Shown here: positions 10,549 through 23,700 of the stretch, one piece after another | Layout: each line of letters begins with the position of its first letter | How positions within the stretch are numbered: the stretch's first letter is position 1 | Assembly (NCBI GenBank): GCA_009602735.1 | Contig: WELA01007952.1 | Span: forward strand, 881,781-945,780 | Reading direction: 5' to 3' | Length of the DNA: 64,000 bases | Source of the DNA: Mesotaenium endlicherianum | Lineage: Eukaryota > Streptophyta > Zygnematophyceae > Zygnematales > Mesotaeniaceae | Translations under genes and position numbers: made by a program | Notes under the pieces: generated by a model | Database searches by the model: none | Told to the model about the DNA's origin: nothing | Seen by the model: only the letters and a program-made list of their open reading frames with translations

Positions 10549-13500
10549 ATGGCCTCCTTGCTGATCCAGGGATGTCTTTTGCGACCCTCTGAGGCAGCGG
10601 TGCCCTGTTTGAGCAAACCTTCTACGGACTTCGCTGGCGTACTGACTGGCTCAGTGTGCACATTCCGGCCATTTGCTAACAGATGCATCGTGAGGTGTTC
10701 ATCGGAGCCAACGACCAGAACACGCCTCGGCCCCATACAGCTAGTGCCAGGCAAGAACGAGCAGCGATTCATAAAGCCTGTACATCAAGCTGTCAACGAT
10801 GGGCCCTCTCCTCCTGTTGAGGGGGAATCATCCCCGACCTCACGCATAGGACTTGGTCCTGGTCATCGCAAGAAGGGGCCAACGTCAAGGTGTTCAGAAA
10901 AGCAACCTATTTCAGAGAGACATATTTCGAGAAGGAGATTATTTGCGGCTGCATCTGCCATAGCTTCTTGCTCTTGCTCCCTTTGCCCAACTTTAGGCGA
11001 AGCCAGAGCAGATTCGGGTATTTGGGGCTATGGAGAATATTCAGGGCCTCCAGAGTGGGGAGGTGTGTGCGCTGTCGGTGAAACGCAGTCTCCTATCAAC
11101 ATACCTCTTGAAGGAGCTCTCTTTGGTGTAGACACACTTGGACCATTGGACTTTACCTACGAGAGTAGTCGCCCAAGCTTCCTCAATGGCGGCCATGGAA
11201 CAATGCAGGTACAAAGGCCTGATCTTTTTGTTTTTCTGAGCTGCATTATTTGTTATGCTCCTCGAGCTTGCGGGAATACGTATGGATCTGGTCAGCGTGC
11301 TCTCTGACCATAATAGACGCACCTAAATTTGCCCCCTAATTCTGTGCACTAATTGGCCACAATGCAACAGGTCGTGTGTTGTACTTGTGGCAATGCAAAG
11401 CTATGCACTTATGGGCATTCATGGATGGCCATAAGACCCGTTTACATGAGTGTAGGGAAAGGAGACCAAAATGAACAGACTGCTAGCAAGCGAAATATTT
11501 TCTTGCTTTAATCTTTCATCTAGATATTTGAGGGGGGCGTCTGCTTCTGCATTTGTCTACGTCCAGGATAATTGAGCCTCTAGTTCCTTGAAGTGATACG
11601 AATAACGCAAGATTTGAAACAAACCGTGTGCTATTTTTGAATTCTAAGTACACCACTCACAGATTTGTCTTTCCCATGTTCAATGACGTTTTTTTCTACA
11701 GATGTCATCTCATTGTAGAGGATTGTCCAGCTCACTGCGGGTTTCTGGTGCTGTACCCGCATGTGCCAGGTGTCATTCCCAGGAGGGCGAAATTTTCTTG
11801 ACATCGGTGGTCGCAGACTGGAACTTGTACAGTTCCACTTTCATGCCCCAAGCGAGCACTCTTTTGGTGACCTGAGATCTGCTATGGAATGCCATCTTGT
11901 TCACAGTACGTTATTGATAACACGTGATACTCATTGCTAACTGCTATATCTCTCTCTCCCTATTTCTGATTGTTGTCTTCAGCTGAGACTTGAAGAATTT
12001 ATTGATGCCGCAGCTGAAGCTTATGCTAGGTAGCATGATCAGATGCTTAATAAGCAATCGCGAAATCTATTTAATTGGTTCTGCATGCTTAAGTGACTGC
12101 CCTGCTGTTGCACTGGTCATATTTCAAGCTGGTGCACTGATTGGGAGCTCTGTGAGGAAGAAATTAGTCCCAACAGGCTGAGGTTGCTTTGATTTTTATA
12201 CAAAGCCGCCACGTGAGGACATCCTATCGTACACACTGAGAGCTCCCTATTTTCAGTCACTTCAGCATTCATAATGACTGCTATTTTCACCATCATTTGC
12301 AGGCTTTCTCACTTGACTTGCCTGCCCCTGATCAGGTCATGCTTCAAAATTTGTTAGATCTCTTTATCATAGTCATGGTTGTCGGCTTCTGTTGCTGTCC
12401 TTGCACATTGGAGTTAGGTGCCAGTTTTATCAACACTTTTGGTACTAATTTCACCCTCCTAGTGCGCCAATGCCAGCTATCTGTGTCTCTTATTTCTCAT
12501 CTTAAGTACCAAGGGGCTTACTCTTTTTTTGTGTGTGCTGGAGTGTACCCATGCAGAAGACGAGCAAGGAAATTTGGCAGTGGTCGGGTGCGTAAACTGC
12601 CCATCCTTTGACCTCATTCAAGCTCAGCTGCATTTCTAGTCTGCTGATGTCTTGTCATGCTCATGTCTCACTATATTGAAGCCCTTGTAATGTGACGTAG
12701 GACGTGCCAAGTCTCCTGGTTGGAATGTTGTTTACCTTACCTTGTCGTTGTAACTGCAGGATTCTCATGGAAGGGGTGCCAACTGGTGAGCCCAACCAAT
12801 GCCTGCAGAAGGCACTGCAGTATAGTCCCCTCAAGCACGGCGACAAAAGGTGATTCTGCTAAACTTCTGCGCCTTCTATGTCCTCTAGGACACTTCTCCA
12901 TATTTGTGGGAGGCTTAGCACCTGCTGGAGGATTTCAGCTAAAAGGAGGGAACTTTCAGAACCCTTTTGTTTGGCTAGTTATTCTAAATGTTATCTTCGA
13001 TGGTCTGCTAGATTGTGGCCTGCGGATGCAAATTTTAGCTAAGTGTCCAGGTCGTGCAGGAGGCCTCTGGTTGTGTGTCCGACCCAAATCAACGCTGCTC
13101 GCTGTGAACCGCTTGGATGGTGTTGAAGATACCTATCTAGTTCTCAACATCCTTGATTGGGGACAGAAGCCTCATAGCGGGTCCTGTTGAGCCTCGAGTT
13201 GTGTCCTGATGCCTGCAACATATCCGATAGCAAATAAGCTTCAAGTAGTAAGAGCATGAGCATTGCATAGTAAAAATTGCCAAAGAAAGGTGGCCAGATT
13301 GGCATGATAAATCATGAATCTTCTCTCTGGATAGGGAGGACTTTCAAAGCAAGAGTAAATTCCAAAACCTGGTGTTCTGAATTTTTAGTCACTTTTGCTG
13401 CTAATGTCCTCGGTGTCCTCAGCGGCTCTTGTGCCTGTCGGCTACTCAGGTGTCTAGAGATGTAGCTAGAGTGCCTCTGTGATTGACGTGATGATCCGGA

Positions 13501-15391
13501 TAATCCCAGCTCGCTTTGAACCGCTGCGGTGGTGTTGAAGAGAACTCTCCGTTCCTATCTCACAATATCTCTGTCTGATCAATCGCTGATGGCACTCTAC
13601 TAGCACTAAGATTTGCACTGCTTCTTCTGCAAACTTTACCAGTTTCTTACGCTATGACCTCTGTTCAAGTCATCCCTCTCCTGCTGAAAGCTTAGCAAAT
13701 TTTATCTGCCGGGTTGCTGGCGTTCAAACTCCAAGAATGTCTGTAATGGTTGTGTCAAGCTTGGTGCAGAGATTACAAGGAGATATGTGCCGCCAATAGT
13801 GTCAAGGCATGTGACACCGTGGGAATGAACCCAATAGACCTCCTGCCAGCTGTAGACCCTTTGGTAAGCATTTATCTCCCTCACAACCTTTTACAAGACA
13901 ATTTTTCTTGCAGAAGCCATACCTTGTCAATTACTGTGACCCTCTGGCACCTACATGACTGTAAAAGTTATGTTTTGCCTGCGGCCGTCAAGTTCATCTG
14001 GAGTTTATTGCTTACAGGTGCTTGGGTAGATAATGCAGAGGAAAAGGTTTTCTTCTACACAGGCTGCATAAGGCTGCATACTGTTGCCTTAACATGCTCA
14101 TTCTAGTTGCTAGGTTGACGATAGAAAGAGGTGTAGCAAGCAGGCTTTGGAGAGGGTGCTTGTCGAGACCCTTGCTGGCCCCTGGCGCTTCTGGTTGATG
14201 TGATGATCCGGATAATCCCAGCTCGCTTTGAACCGCTGCGGTGGTGTTGAAGAGAATTGTCCGTTCCTATCTCACAATATCTTTGTCTGATCAATCAAAA
14301 GAAGCGCCAGCTGTGCAAGGGGGGGACTCAGAGAGTTGCATATTTGTGCCAGCATGTGTGCACTGCTGCAATCTGACTTCTCCTTGACTCTGGGAAGCCA
14401 GGGAGTTGGTTCAACTGGCGCGTCTTTGTGTGCTCACTGGTTTGCATGCCTATTGTACACGGGGTTTGCTGGAAGGCTGTCTGCCTGTCCCTTAGGAGGT
14501 GTTTTTGCTCTTTGGAGCTGTTCACTACTTTCCTTCGGCCAGGTGACGATGCATTTTTCCCCGTGACTTGGGTCAGGTTGGAAGCCGATCGTACGTCCAT
14601 TACAAGGGCTCCCTCACGACACCCCCATGCTCGGAAGGCGTGGACTGGTTCCTCATGGGTATAGCTGCCATCCTTCTCCCATCCCACCCCCTTTTCTTGG
14701 TCGTGTTTGCTGCCTCTCCTGGTTGTTGTTTCTCTTTTTTGAACGGGCATCCAGTTTGTTCTGTAAGCACTCCTTCACTACCATTTCATGCAAGTGCATG
14801 TGTCCCCTTGTGTATCCCCCAGGAATGTGCAACTGTCATGTGGATGTCTTGAAAGCATCCTGTAGGAGTCATCGCTCTGTGGGACTGGAATATGTGACAT
14901 GTTCAGCTTGTGCTAAGCTGTGCCTTTAGACTGTCTCGCATCTTTTCAGCACTGAGTTACTATCTTTGCGGCGTATAGCAATTTTCTTTGCCCGTGGAGT
15001 GCGGCCTCCACAGGGCTTGTTGCGTTGGCCTTCATTTTCCATTGCTACAAGTGCTCACATTCTACTTTCCTCCTTCTTGGATCGACATTGTGCTTGGTGG
15101 ATCAGCGGCTCCCATAGAAGTGTCAGATGCCCAAGTGATGCAGTTCCTGCGCTTCGCAGGAGACGGCGTCACTCTCTCCTTCTGCTCTGTAAGTCTCATC
15201 ATCGTGCCACTCATCACCATGTGTTACAGCCTATCGTTTCACGCTAGTAAGCATAGGCCTCTGCTGGAAATGTACCTCTGCTAGGGTGGCTTATATTTGA
15301 CTTTCTCAACTATTTAACATCATTTTTATTTCTTATCTTGCAGAGGCCCATTCAAGCATTGGGAGAACGCCGTCTCTTCCTTGGTCCTTGA
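10549..15391 (+). CDS. Alpha carbonic anhydrase, predicted chloroplast/thylakoid lumen
   Basis: Catalyses interconversion of CO2 and bicarbonate. Eight exons join in phase: 10549-11208, 11770-11905, 12557-12587, 12760-12849, 13770-13863, 14577-14658, 15106-15188, 15344-15391, giving 407 residues. Zinc ligands are His243 and His245 (VQFHFHAPSEH) and His262 (ECHLVH); the Thr gate is T351 in GSLTTPPCSEGV, and Cys174 with Cys355 is the usual alpha-class disulfide pair. The N-terminus is bipartite: about 125 residues resembling a transit peptide, then SRRRLF, a hydrophobic stretch and a processing-like site after EARA (154), i.e. a twin-arginine lumen signal. Chlamydomonas CAH3, a lumenal enzyme of the carbon-concentrating mechanism, is the closest type I can name. 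The fifth exon could instead start at 13798. Introns 4 and 5 carry copies of a 100-bp repeat. Confidence 0.92.
13483..13585. repeat. Dispersed repeat copy 1, in carbonic anhydrase intron
   Basis: About 100 bp nearly identical to 14195-14297 (shared core GATCCGGATAATCCCAGCTC, then the same 70 bp with a few changes), in direct orientation 712 bp apart. A more diverged relative of the second half sits at about 13091-13150 in the same intron. The family is unknown; no coding potential. Confidence 0.85.
14195..14297. repeat. Dispersed repeat copy 2, in carbonic anhydrase intron
   Basis: Direct copy of 13483-13585 with only a handful of substitutions, lying in the next intron, on the other side of the 13770-13863 exon. 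The pair could be a duplicated insertion or a short non-autonomous element; no terminal inverted repeats or poly-A tail were found. Confidence 0.85.
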
Positions 15392-16483
15392 GAGTTAGTT
15401 CTGTAAAAGGCTTTCCTTAGGAATCATTCTTTACATAGTTTGCCATATCAAAAAGCTGCAGAATAGGCATTAAATGATGTCAACAATTTTTGTAGCACTA
15501 GCTAACTTAATTGCATTCATTCATATTTGTTGGCATGATGTCAACCTGTTTCAGGCTTGGTCGAAAGCTTGTCATCTAGTTCTACATCTCATCCATGGGT
15601 TGTTGCATGAATTGTTATCGCTGGAAAAGTGGAGCTTGGCACATCATATTGCCTGTATGAAGTTGAGAACTTTACTGCACATTTTGTGGTGTAAACCAGT
15701 GCAACTTATACGATTCTGTTAAAACCGTGCTTCCAGTCGGACATTTTGTGATGGTACTTTTTCTCTTGCATGCTTGCCCATGGTAGTGTGCTGAAGCAAG
15801 TACAAAACAGGCATGTCGTTTAACTGCTACGAAGTCTTCAACGGCTACGTGACGTCTTGTAAGTAGCGATTATCATTGCAGCAAAACCGCGTGCGACCGC
15901 TTCACTTTCGTACCTTTCAGTCGAGTGCATGATGTCAGGCCTTCTTGCGGCGGATCGAGCACCGACGCAATAGGGTCGTTAGATCACTTGGATCAGGCCA
16001 TGGACGTATCTTCAGAAGTGATTGAATGGCGTGAAGTCCTGTGAAAGTATGGGTGAGAAGCGGTGTGGAGCAAAGACTGGCAACGACGGTCTTGCACTGT
16101 CCCGCACCATTCAAATCGACTTTGCCTACCACCGTCGATGCAGCCTTCTGTACCCATGTGAGACAACGACCAGGAAATTGACCTCCCCTGTTGACTAATT
16201 TGTGACGTGGTTTGGCTCGACAAGGTTTGCCACCTTACACGTGGAGAGCAGGAGATGACGTTCCGCACTTGATAGTATGATGGCCATTGGCGCACACAAC
16301 AGGGAAAGCTAGGGGCGGCCTAGAAGAGCTTAATTGCCAGGCATGCATACACCCAGGTTTCCTTGGCTCATCATCCCTGGAGGTCCTCCGCGGTAGCACT
16401 CGTGAACTTCACGGTGAGCAGGGACTAAACCACACTGTCTATTCCTATATAGATTGGACAAGGCTCCCATTCAAAGCTTGGGT
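15392..16483. other. Intergenic, no gene seen
   Basis: Spans the 3' end of the carbonic anhydrase gene and the promoter side of the next gene on the same strand. Short open frames here show no motif. Nothing further is supported. Confidence 0.5.
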
Positions 16484-19103
16484 ATGGATAGCAAAAAGAA
16501 TAAAAAAAATAGTAGGAAAAGGAACAAGCTGACTCTTGCAGAAATGGCTTCGAAAGGTCAGATTCCTGTTGCAAAGGCTCCAACTATGGCCAATGAGGAC
16601 GGAGAGCGAGATATTGCGGAGGAGCCGGGTGTATCGGGATGTATGGAGGAAGGAAGTGTACTGCATGAGAGTGAGGTAGATAAGTCCTTACAGGATCACG
16701 ACACTAGGAATATTCCGCACGAGTCATCCTCAGTGGATAAAGTCGACAGAAGCAATGAGGGGACCCTCGAGAGTAATCTAATATGGCACAGGCATAATGG
16801 CTCCTCCTTTGGAAGCCAAGGCATTCGGCCTGCTCATGGAGGCTCAATTGATCCTCATACCTGGAGTGAAGCCGAATTGGAGGAACTTCGGAAGGAAGCA
16901 GAAAATTTTGACGACGAACAACAGCAGATAGTGAATGACAAAATTGAAGATATCTCGAACCAGGTTGCAGAGACGGCTTTAGCTCGCGTAGAAGCAGAGC
17001 ATGAGGCAGAGCTGGCTCGTCAAATCAGTACTAGCTCTGGTCGGGGTGATGGTTATAGTTCTCTAGGAAGCGATAGACGAGAAGCCTCCGGGGCTAGCCT
17101 TGCCAGCTTTGCAGCGCTCCACCAGAAGGAGGCAGCTCTTGAACCTCTGACACAAACTGCAGAAGAAGTCGGGAGGTTAAGGGAAGAAGCTGTCGAATAT
17201 ACTGAAGAAGAAGCAAAGGTGAACCCTTTACGTGTTGAAGACAACTTGTCAGGCAAATTAGGAAAAGGCTTGGAAGATGAAGCAGCTGCTAGCTTCAAGG
17301 CTTGTGCATCTCCTTCTTCATTTGCACATCAAAGGCTGGATGGCAGCAGGAGGCCTGAGCAGCACGTCCACTTTGCCACAGACTTGACGGGTGAAAGCGA
17401 GGAACAACATGCTGCTGCTAAGGAGTGGGCTGCGAAAGGGATAGTTGGAAACGGCAACCTCAACGAGGTGAATGCTGAAAATCAGGCAAGTGGAAATGCA
17501 CTGCACTCCCAACCATCAGAGTTGGAGGAAGTGACTGCGCTGAAAATTGACAGACTAAGTCCTTATCCAGCTATGCTCCTTAAGTATGTGTATAGTGGAG
17601 CCTGTGGGTGAAGGGGAGACAATGGATGGTATATAGGTGGGGCAGAGAGGTTCAGCCCGTCTGGACAGCAGCTGCAAACGGAATCCGTAAAACCTATGTT
17701 GCGGGGCAAGACTCAAAGAGAAAACAGGATGGCTGTGGCTCGCTTCTTGCTGTCAAGCACGTCGTCAACCACACTCTTTTTGGAACTGGACGGTTTGTTA
17801 TAAGTTCATGATCAGTGTTACAGCTCAAACCAAGCGACCAATGCTTGCAAAGAATGTGTCCCAGCCCTCTTTTGTGCGTGTGCTCTTTTCGAGCTCTTGA
17901 AGTCTTGAACCTGCTTCTCTTTGACGATCAGTGGGTATCTGGCAGTCCAGCTCATAATGGAGTTAGGCACAACTTTAGCCTAAATGTCCCAACATGTGAC
18001 AAATTAATCACGTAGCGTACCCACAATCGCTCACGTTGGTGTTCTTGTGAGTCGGTTATGTATAGTAGATGTACATGTGTTCTATCAAGGCTGATTAAAT
18101 TTGGATAACGTGTGCCTCAGGTATTTATTCTTGGTTCCAACATGTAGAGCTTGCATAGGGGTATTGGTGACGTGCCACAGAAAGGTGATCATTGTTGTCA
18201 TCTGTTGCAGGTCGGGATACTTGCCGAGGTTGCTACCCTGAGGGAGGCCAATGCACGGCTCGAAGTGACCGTGAGGTTCTTACCCTCTCTCCACTACAAG
18301 CTAGTTAACCCAGTCGAATGAGTAAACCATGGATTGTGTCAGAGGCGGTGGCGCTGCTTAGTATGGTAGGGGCTGCAGTCCCCCTTTGTTGTGCGAGAGC
18401 ACATGAGTTGCTGTTACTTCTTCAGCTTCAGAGCTTCTTTTGTCTGTGTAAGCAAGGAGCAACTCAGGGGAGAACTTGGTGGTGAGAGTTTGCGAGAGCA
18501 GCTATGGTGCTGCCCTCCTATGTGCTTGGAGCCGTTCCTTTAAAGGATGCTGAAGCGCCTAGCCAGTAAGAGGATATAGCGTGCGCAATTCACAGTTGTG
18601 TGTTTGTCCTCTCTCCCTCTTCTTGTTCTCGATATCCGGATGACTTTGCCATGGCATCACTTCCTTTCTTTTGTTATGTACATGATGAATAGCCTGCTGT
18701 AAGAACGAGTTTTCCTTCTGCCATGCAGAGCCAATGGGACCACGTGGTGGAACGTTCAGTGTGCATGTGCGCTACCATGAGCAATCACAGGTCTACCGCA
18801 AATGTATCGCTGTGAGAAGCTGGTCTTTTTTGGGGTTGCAGCATCACTGTATGTGGGCCCTGAAGGTTGTGTAGATAGGTAAGCCTACTGAATCGGGCGA
18901 TTTTATCGTCCGCATGGGCTGAGCGCAGGCAGCCACCTTAGAGGACACTGTGCAGCGCTTGGAGAATGAGAAGCGCCAGCTGGTTGCAAGGCTGGTGGCT
19001 GTCCAGCATGGCATGCAGCAGCTGGAGCGCGAGGCTGCCATTCGGAGCCGTGTTCAGCTGGATGTGGCTGCTGCGGCTGCACCCGACTCTGCTAAGGTTT
19101 GTG

Positions 19104-19139
<36 letters not shown>

Positions 19140-22100
19140 GTCTTTTACCCTCACCGTCCTTCCCTCCGTCCCTCCCTCCCTCCCCCCCACNNNNNNNNNN
19201 NNNNNNNNNNNNNNNNNNNNNNNNNNNNNNNNNNNNNNNNNNNNNNNNNNNNNNNNNNNNNNNNNNNNNNNNNNNNNNNNNNNNNNNNNNNNNNNNNNNN
19301 NNNNNNNNNNNNNNNNNNNNNNNNNNNNNNNNNNNNNNNNNNNNNNNNNNNNNNNNNNNNNNNNNNNNNNNNNNNNNNNNNNNNNNNNNNNNNNNNNNNN
19401 NNNNNNNNNNNNNNNNNNNNNNNNNNNNNNNNNNNNNNNNNNNNNNNNNNNNNNNNNNNNNNNNNNNNNNNNNNNNNNNNNNNNNNNNNNNNNNNNNNNN
19501 NNNNNNNNNNNNNNNNNNNNNNNNNNNNNNNNNNNNNNNNNNNNNNNNNNNNNNNNNNNNNNNNNNNNNNNNNNNNNNNNNNNNNNNNNNNNNNNNNNNN
19601 NNNNNNNNNNNNNNNNNNNNNNNNNNNNNNNNNNNNNNNNNNNNNNNNNNNNNNNNNNNNNNNNNNNNNNNNNNNNNNNNNNNNNNNNNNNNNNNNNNNN
19701 NNNNNNNNNNNNNNNNNNNNNNNNNNNNNNNNNNNNNNNNNNNNNNNNNNNNNNNNNNNNNNACCCACCCACCCACTGTATCTTACTCTACATGTGTGGG
19801 CACAGACATATGTGACCTAGTGTTACTTTGCTATATCACTTTCAGTAGCCGTCGCCCACATTGTACTCCTTTTGGCTGGCAGTTGTCCTTCCGGCCTGCT
19901 GCTCCTTTTTGCCCTCTATCATATGAACCCAAAAGTGACAGGGAAGAGTTGCTGCATTTTTGTCCCTTGGCCTGGCCTCATGAGTAAACTATGGCGTGCA
20001 AGCAGCAGGATGCTCGGCGAGGGGGATTCATCGTTACCGTGGCTTTCCTCTTAACTTCTTACCGCAGTCAATGTGCAGCAGAGGGGTCTGTTGTAAGTCA
20101 CAAGCCTAAAACGGCAAACGTGTCAAATGAGCAAGTTCCCGTACCTCCCTTTTCTTGGCCTGACTTGCACCCACTCCACGCACCTTCTCCATTTTTCAAG
20201 CTTCTTCTCCCTCATGGCAACTTGCGGTGACGTGCTGCATCAACTGTATCAACTTCATATGCTTCTTTTCCCACTGCACCCTGCATTCTGGTGGGGGCCC
20301 TGCCATCTTGTGGGCAAAGGTCTGGATGAGGAACTTCTCAGCAACAGATTTACACGCTCGGGCCAAATTCAGAGTGGTTGTCGCTTCAAGAATGCCCACG
20401 TCGGTGACTTGGAACCAGTCAATTTTTGGATGTGGACTGTGTAAAATGGATTTCGTTTATCCTGGTATGCTGCTTGTACGATGAGTGCTATCTAAATCGT
20501 GCATATGATGCCCCACATGCAGGGCTGGCTGAGCTGGAAAACAAAAGACCCGCTGGCTGAGGCAGTGGCCATTGCAGAGGAGGCACGGGTGCAGAGGGCG
20601 GCTGCGACAGCCACTGTCGAGAAGCTGATGAACGAAAACGCCGAGCTCATAGAGCAGGTGCCTCTTGACCCCACCTCTTGCCTCACTCCTGTCTGCCTTC
20701 GCTCACTGCTCCCATTCGCGTAGTGGCTGTTGCTTCTGTGAATCATTGGCCATTTTAGTGCTCATGGGCGAAGCATGCAGTGGGATATGCCGTGCAGGAA
20801 GTCAGGCTGGCTCACTGCGTTTCTGCAAGCTGTATATCTGTATCTCAGAGTAGCAGGTTTGAGCATTGAGGTTGCAAGTCAGGGTAACACTCGTCTGCGC
20901 CTGCTGCTTTTGGGGACCCCGGAAAGTTTCATGAGACCTTGCTTCTTTGTGATCCAATCATGCAGCTGACAGACAAAGCTACACATGATGATGATGCTGA
21001 TGATGATGATGAGGTTAAACTGTAGGACAGACAACCCCTTGCCTGCATATTGGTAAGTTGTATGTCAACTTACTTCCTGCGTTATGCTTCTTCCGGCTTT
21101 CTCTTTGTGCGGTATGGTCATTGTCCTGAGCCTGTCTCAGGTTCTGTGCATTTCTGCTCCCAGTTGCTGAATGCTGTCGTCTTCGAGAGTTATAGTCGGA
21201 CTGGTTGTCCTCTTGCTGAAACCTGATGTAGTTGATCTTGATTGGTGCATTTGTGATGTGAAGCTGAATGAGCAAAGCGCCCTCATCGATCGCCTGGCAC
21301 ACACCTATGGCGCTGTGGCTTGGAACAATCATCGGGGCCCTCATCCTGCTGAGCAGCCTTGGCCTGCTCCCGGGGAGCAGGGTTTTGTTGAAAGCTCCTG
21401 TGCTGTCACTCTTGAAGAAGCTAGTCGGCGCCAGGCTGCACCCGCTCCAACTCCTTCTCAGCCACAAGAGCCTTTCCATGAAGCAGGGATGGTCGGAGAG
21501 CAAGCATCTGATGATATCAGGACTACTGGCAATATCGAGATGATGCTAAGTTGCTCTGATGCGCCTGAGGCCTCACCTGCTGGGTCCAGTTTTAAGCGTG
21601 ATGATTTCAATGGGGCAGGTCTGCTAGCAGACAAAGACAGCAATGGTATAAGTGTACCTCATGATGAAGACCTCAGTAGCGCTAAGGACCGCGCAAAATT
21701 GATGGTTATACCTGAAATGGAGGTGATGAAGGCTCCTGAAGAACAAGTATGTGAGCCTTGCAGCCGAGAGTTCAAAGGATCCAGTGAGTGTAGTCCAGAT
21801 AGAGGCTCTTTTGAAGAGAATATGAAAGTGGACGTAGGTGGAGTAGAAGGCAATAAAGCCACTTTAGTCCATTTAGTAGAGGCTCCTATCATCGGCGCCC
21901 CTTTTAGACTTGTATCATTTTTGACCCGCTATGTTACTGGGGCTGACCTTGTTGCTGAGTTGGAAATAAAGTGAGTGTTTCTATTATGTAGTACATCTTG
22001 TGTATGCTTATCACCTTATATCAGAATTAAGAAATATGAGGAGAATGCTGACTCTTGTGAAGATATATGCATATCTTTGACCATACACATCATGATGCCT

Positions 22101-22184
22101 TGTGTCTCTTGATGTTGTAGCAACAAGGTGGATTCAGAAGGAAGTGAAGAAAGAGAACTATTGCTCTTGGGTGGGAACTTGTAG
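16484..22184 (+). CDS. Acidic coiled-coil protein, unknown family
   Basis: Supported exons: 16484-about 17583, 18211-18270, 18929-19096, 20523-20657, about 21264-21970 and 22121-22184 (stop). The start is the ATG opening MDSKKNKKNSRKRNKL, a strongly basic N-terminus that could be a nuclear signal. The long first exon is Glu/Ala-rich; exons 2 to 4 encode heptad-like helices (LREANARLE, TVQRLENEKRQLVARL, KLMNENAELIEQ), i.e. a dimerising coiled coil. The last large exon has NEQSALIDRL, a low-complexity middle, and a conserved-looking hydrophobic segment APIIGAPFRLVSFLTRYV before the short acidic tail ending LLLLGGNL. The first exon junction does not join cleanly in phase with GTATGT and may use the next GT or hide an exon; a 572-base gap in intron 3 could hide another. 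A golgin- or nuclear-envelope-type scaffold is possible but not shown. It converges on the LysM gene, with 205 bp between stops. Confidence 0.7.
19191..19762. other. Assembly gap in an intron, CT-rich left edge
   Basis: 572 unknown bases. The left side is a CT microsatellite (19103-19140) and CCCTCCCT runs, the right side starts with ACCCACCC repeats, so the gap likely represents simple sequence that resisted assembly. It interrupts the coiled-coil gene between exons 3 and 4. Confidence 0.95.
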
Positions 22185-22389
22185 TCATAACCCCATTATA
22201 TAAATATAAACCTACCATCCTGATAAGACAATCGAAATTATAATGTAAACTACATAAAGTACATGGTCTAGCATAATACAAGAAAAAGTATCTTTCGACA
22301 GTCGTACATTTATGGTATGCTAAGAAGTAAATGGCATACATATATGCACCTAATGAACCACATAGACGCCTGCATGTCATGCTTTTCAC

Positions 22390-23634
22390 TTAGAGTAGTG
22401 CTTCGAATGTAAACAATATTGCTGAAATGCCACCAACACACATGGCGCTCATGAAGGTGAAGCCATGGCCTAAAATTGCCTGCTGTGCGCCAGCTGGCAC
22501 AGGAGGAGAAACAACGCTTGGCGGCACCGTATCCTCCAATGCAGCGCTTGAAGGCCCGGGCGCAAGAGGGCCACTAGCTGGAGGCGCAGCTGAGGGAAAG
22601 GGACTCCCAAGTGGCCCAAATGGGGCAGAGCCAGGCGGTTGCGAGAAAGGTGCTGGCGAGGGCGGCGAAAGATCAAGAAAGGGAGACAGCAGGGGAACAA
22701 ATATGCTAACTGTGGGACCAAAGACGGATCCGAATGGCGCCAGAGCAGGGCTGCTCGCCGGCCCAGCTGAAAGTCAAACGCAGGCCAAGAGAAATAGGAG
22801 AAGAGTTGTCAGCAGAGATGGCCCGCTGTTCTGTTCTTGAAAATGCAATTGGCGTGACTACAGGTTGTACTGTTAATCCTCATCCTTTATTACGAAAACA
22901 TACTCTTTGTAGAAGCAGCTTGGCCTTCTACCAGCAAAAAAGACAGCCCACTTTGCGTCTAAAAACCAAATGGGTGCGGGCAATATGTCCAGCCAGGTCG
23001 TGGACGCGTCACTTGTAATGGTGCCCCTTGTATCCCCCCCTTTCCCCCCTCCCCCCCCCCAAAAAGAAGAAAGGCATAAGCTAGCTTCTTCACATCGTTC
23101 AGAAGGGGGGGATGTGATACTCTCCTGGCGACGACAGCCGGCACAGGAGCAAACAAGGCCCAGCGCTGCGGGTGGGCTTACCTCCTGTGCAGATCCTTGG
23201 AGCACATGCCACTCTGCTCAAAAATATCATCAAAGACGCTCTTGTCACTCTTGCGTGCAACGCTAGCACCCGAAAACGGCGTCTCCAATTTCTCCTTTGA
23301 AAAAGTACTGAGGCTGAGCCACTATTGGGGGCATTTGCGGTGCAACCCGTCTACCACAGTCCAACTCAAGCCAGGGTGTCTTTGAGCCGAAATTGCAATA
23401 GTAGAGGGGGAAGGAGGAGGGGAGGAGCCCAGAGGACTTACGAAGCTGAGACACCTGTCTCATTGCTGTAGCCTCGGTATTCACAGCTGCAGGAGGTACT
23501 GCAGTTGAGGCCTGCAGAGGACTGAGAGAGTGTCACGTTGCTTTCTCCCAAAGTCAAGTTGGAGTCGGGACACGAGATCGGTGCACAAGCTCCAGATGGC
23601 TGGCAGTCCAAGCTGGGCTTTCTCGCGCGCGCAG

Positions 23635-23700
<66 letters not shown>

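Noticed and set aside
11701-11769. Candidate extra carbonic anhydrase exon after TTTTTTCTACAG
   Set aside because: Its translation in the required phase does not match the family, whereas an acceptor at 11770 gives a perfect fit.
18950-19987. Long frames running through unknown bases
   Set aside because: Their length comes from the N gap; only 18929-19096 is supported as an exon.
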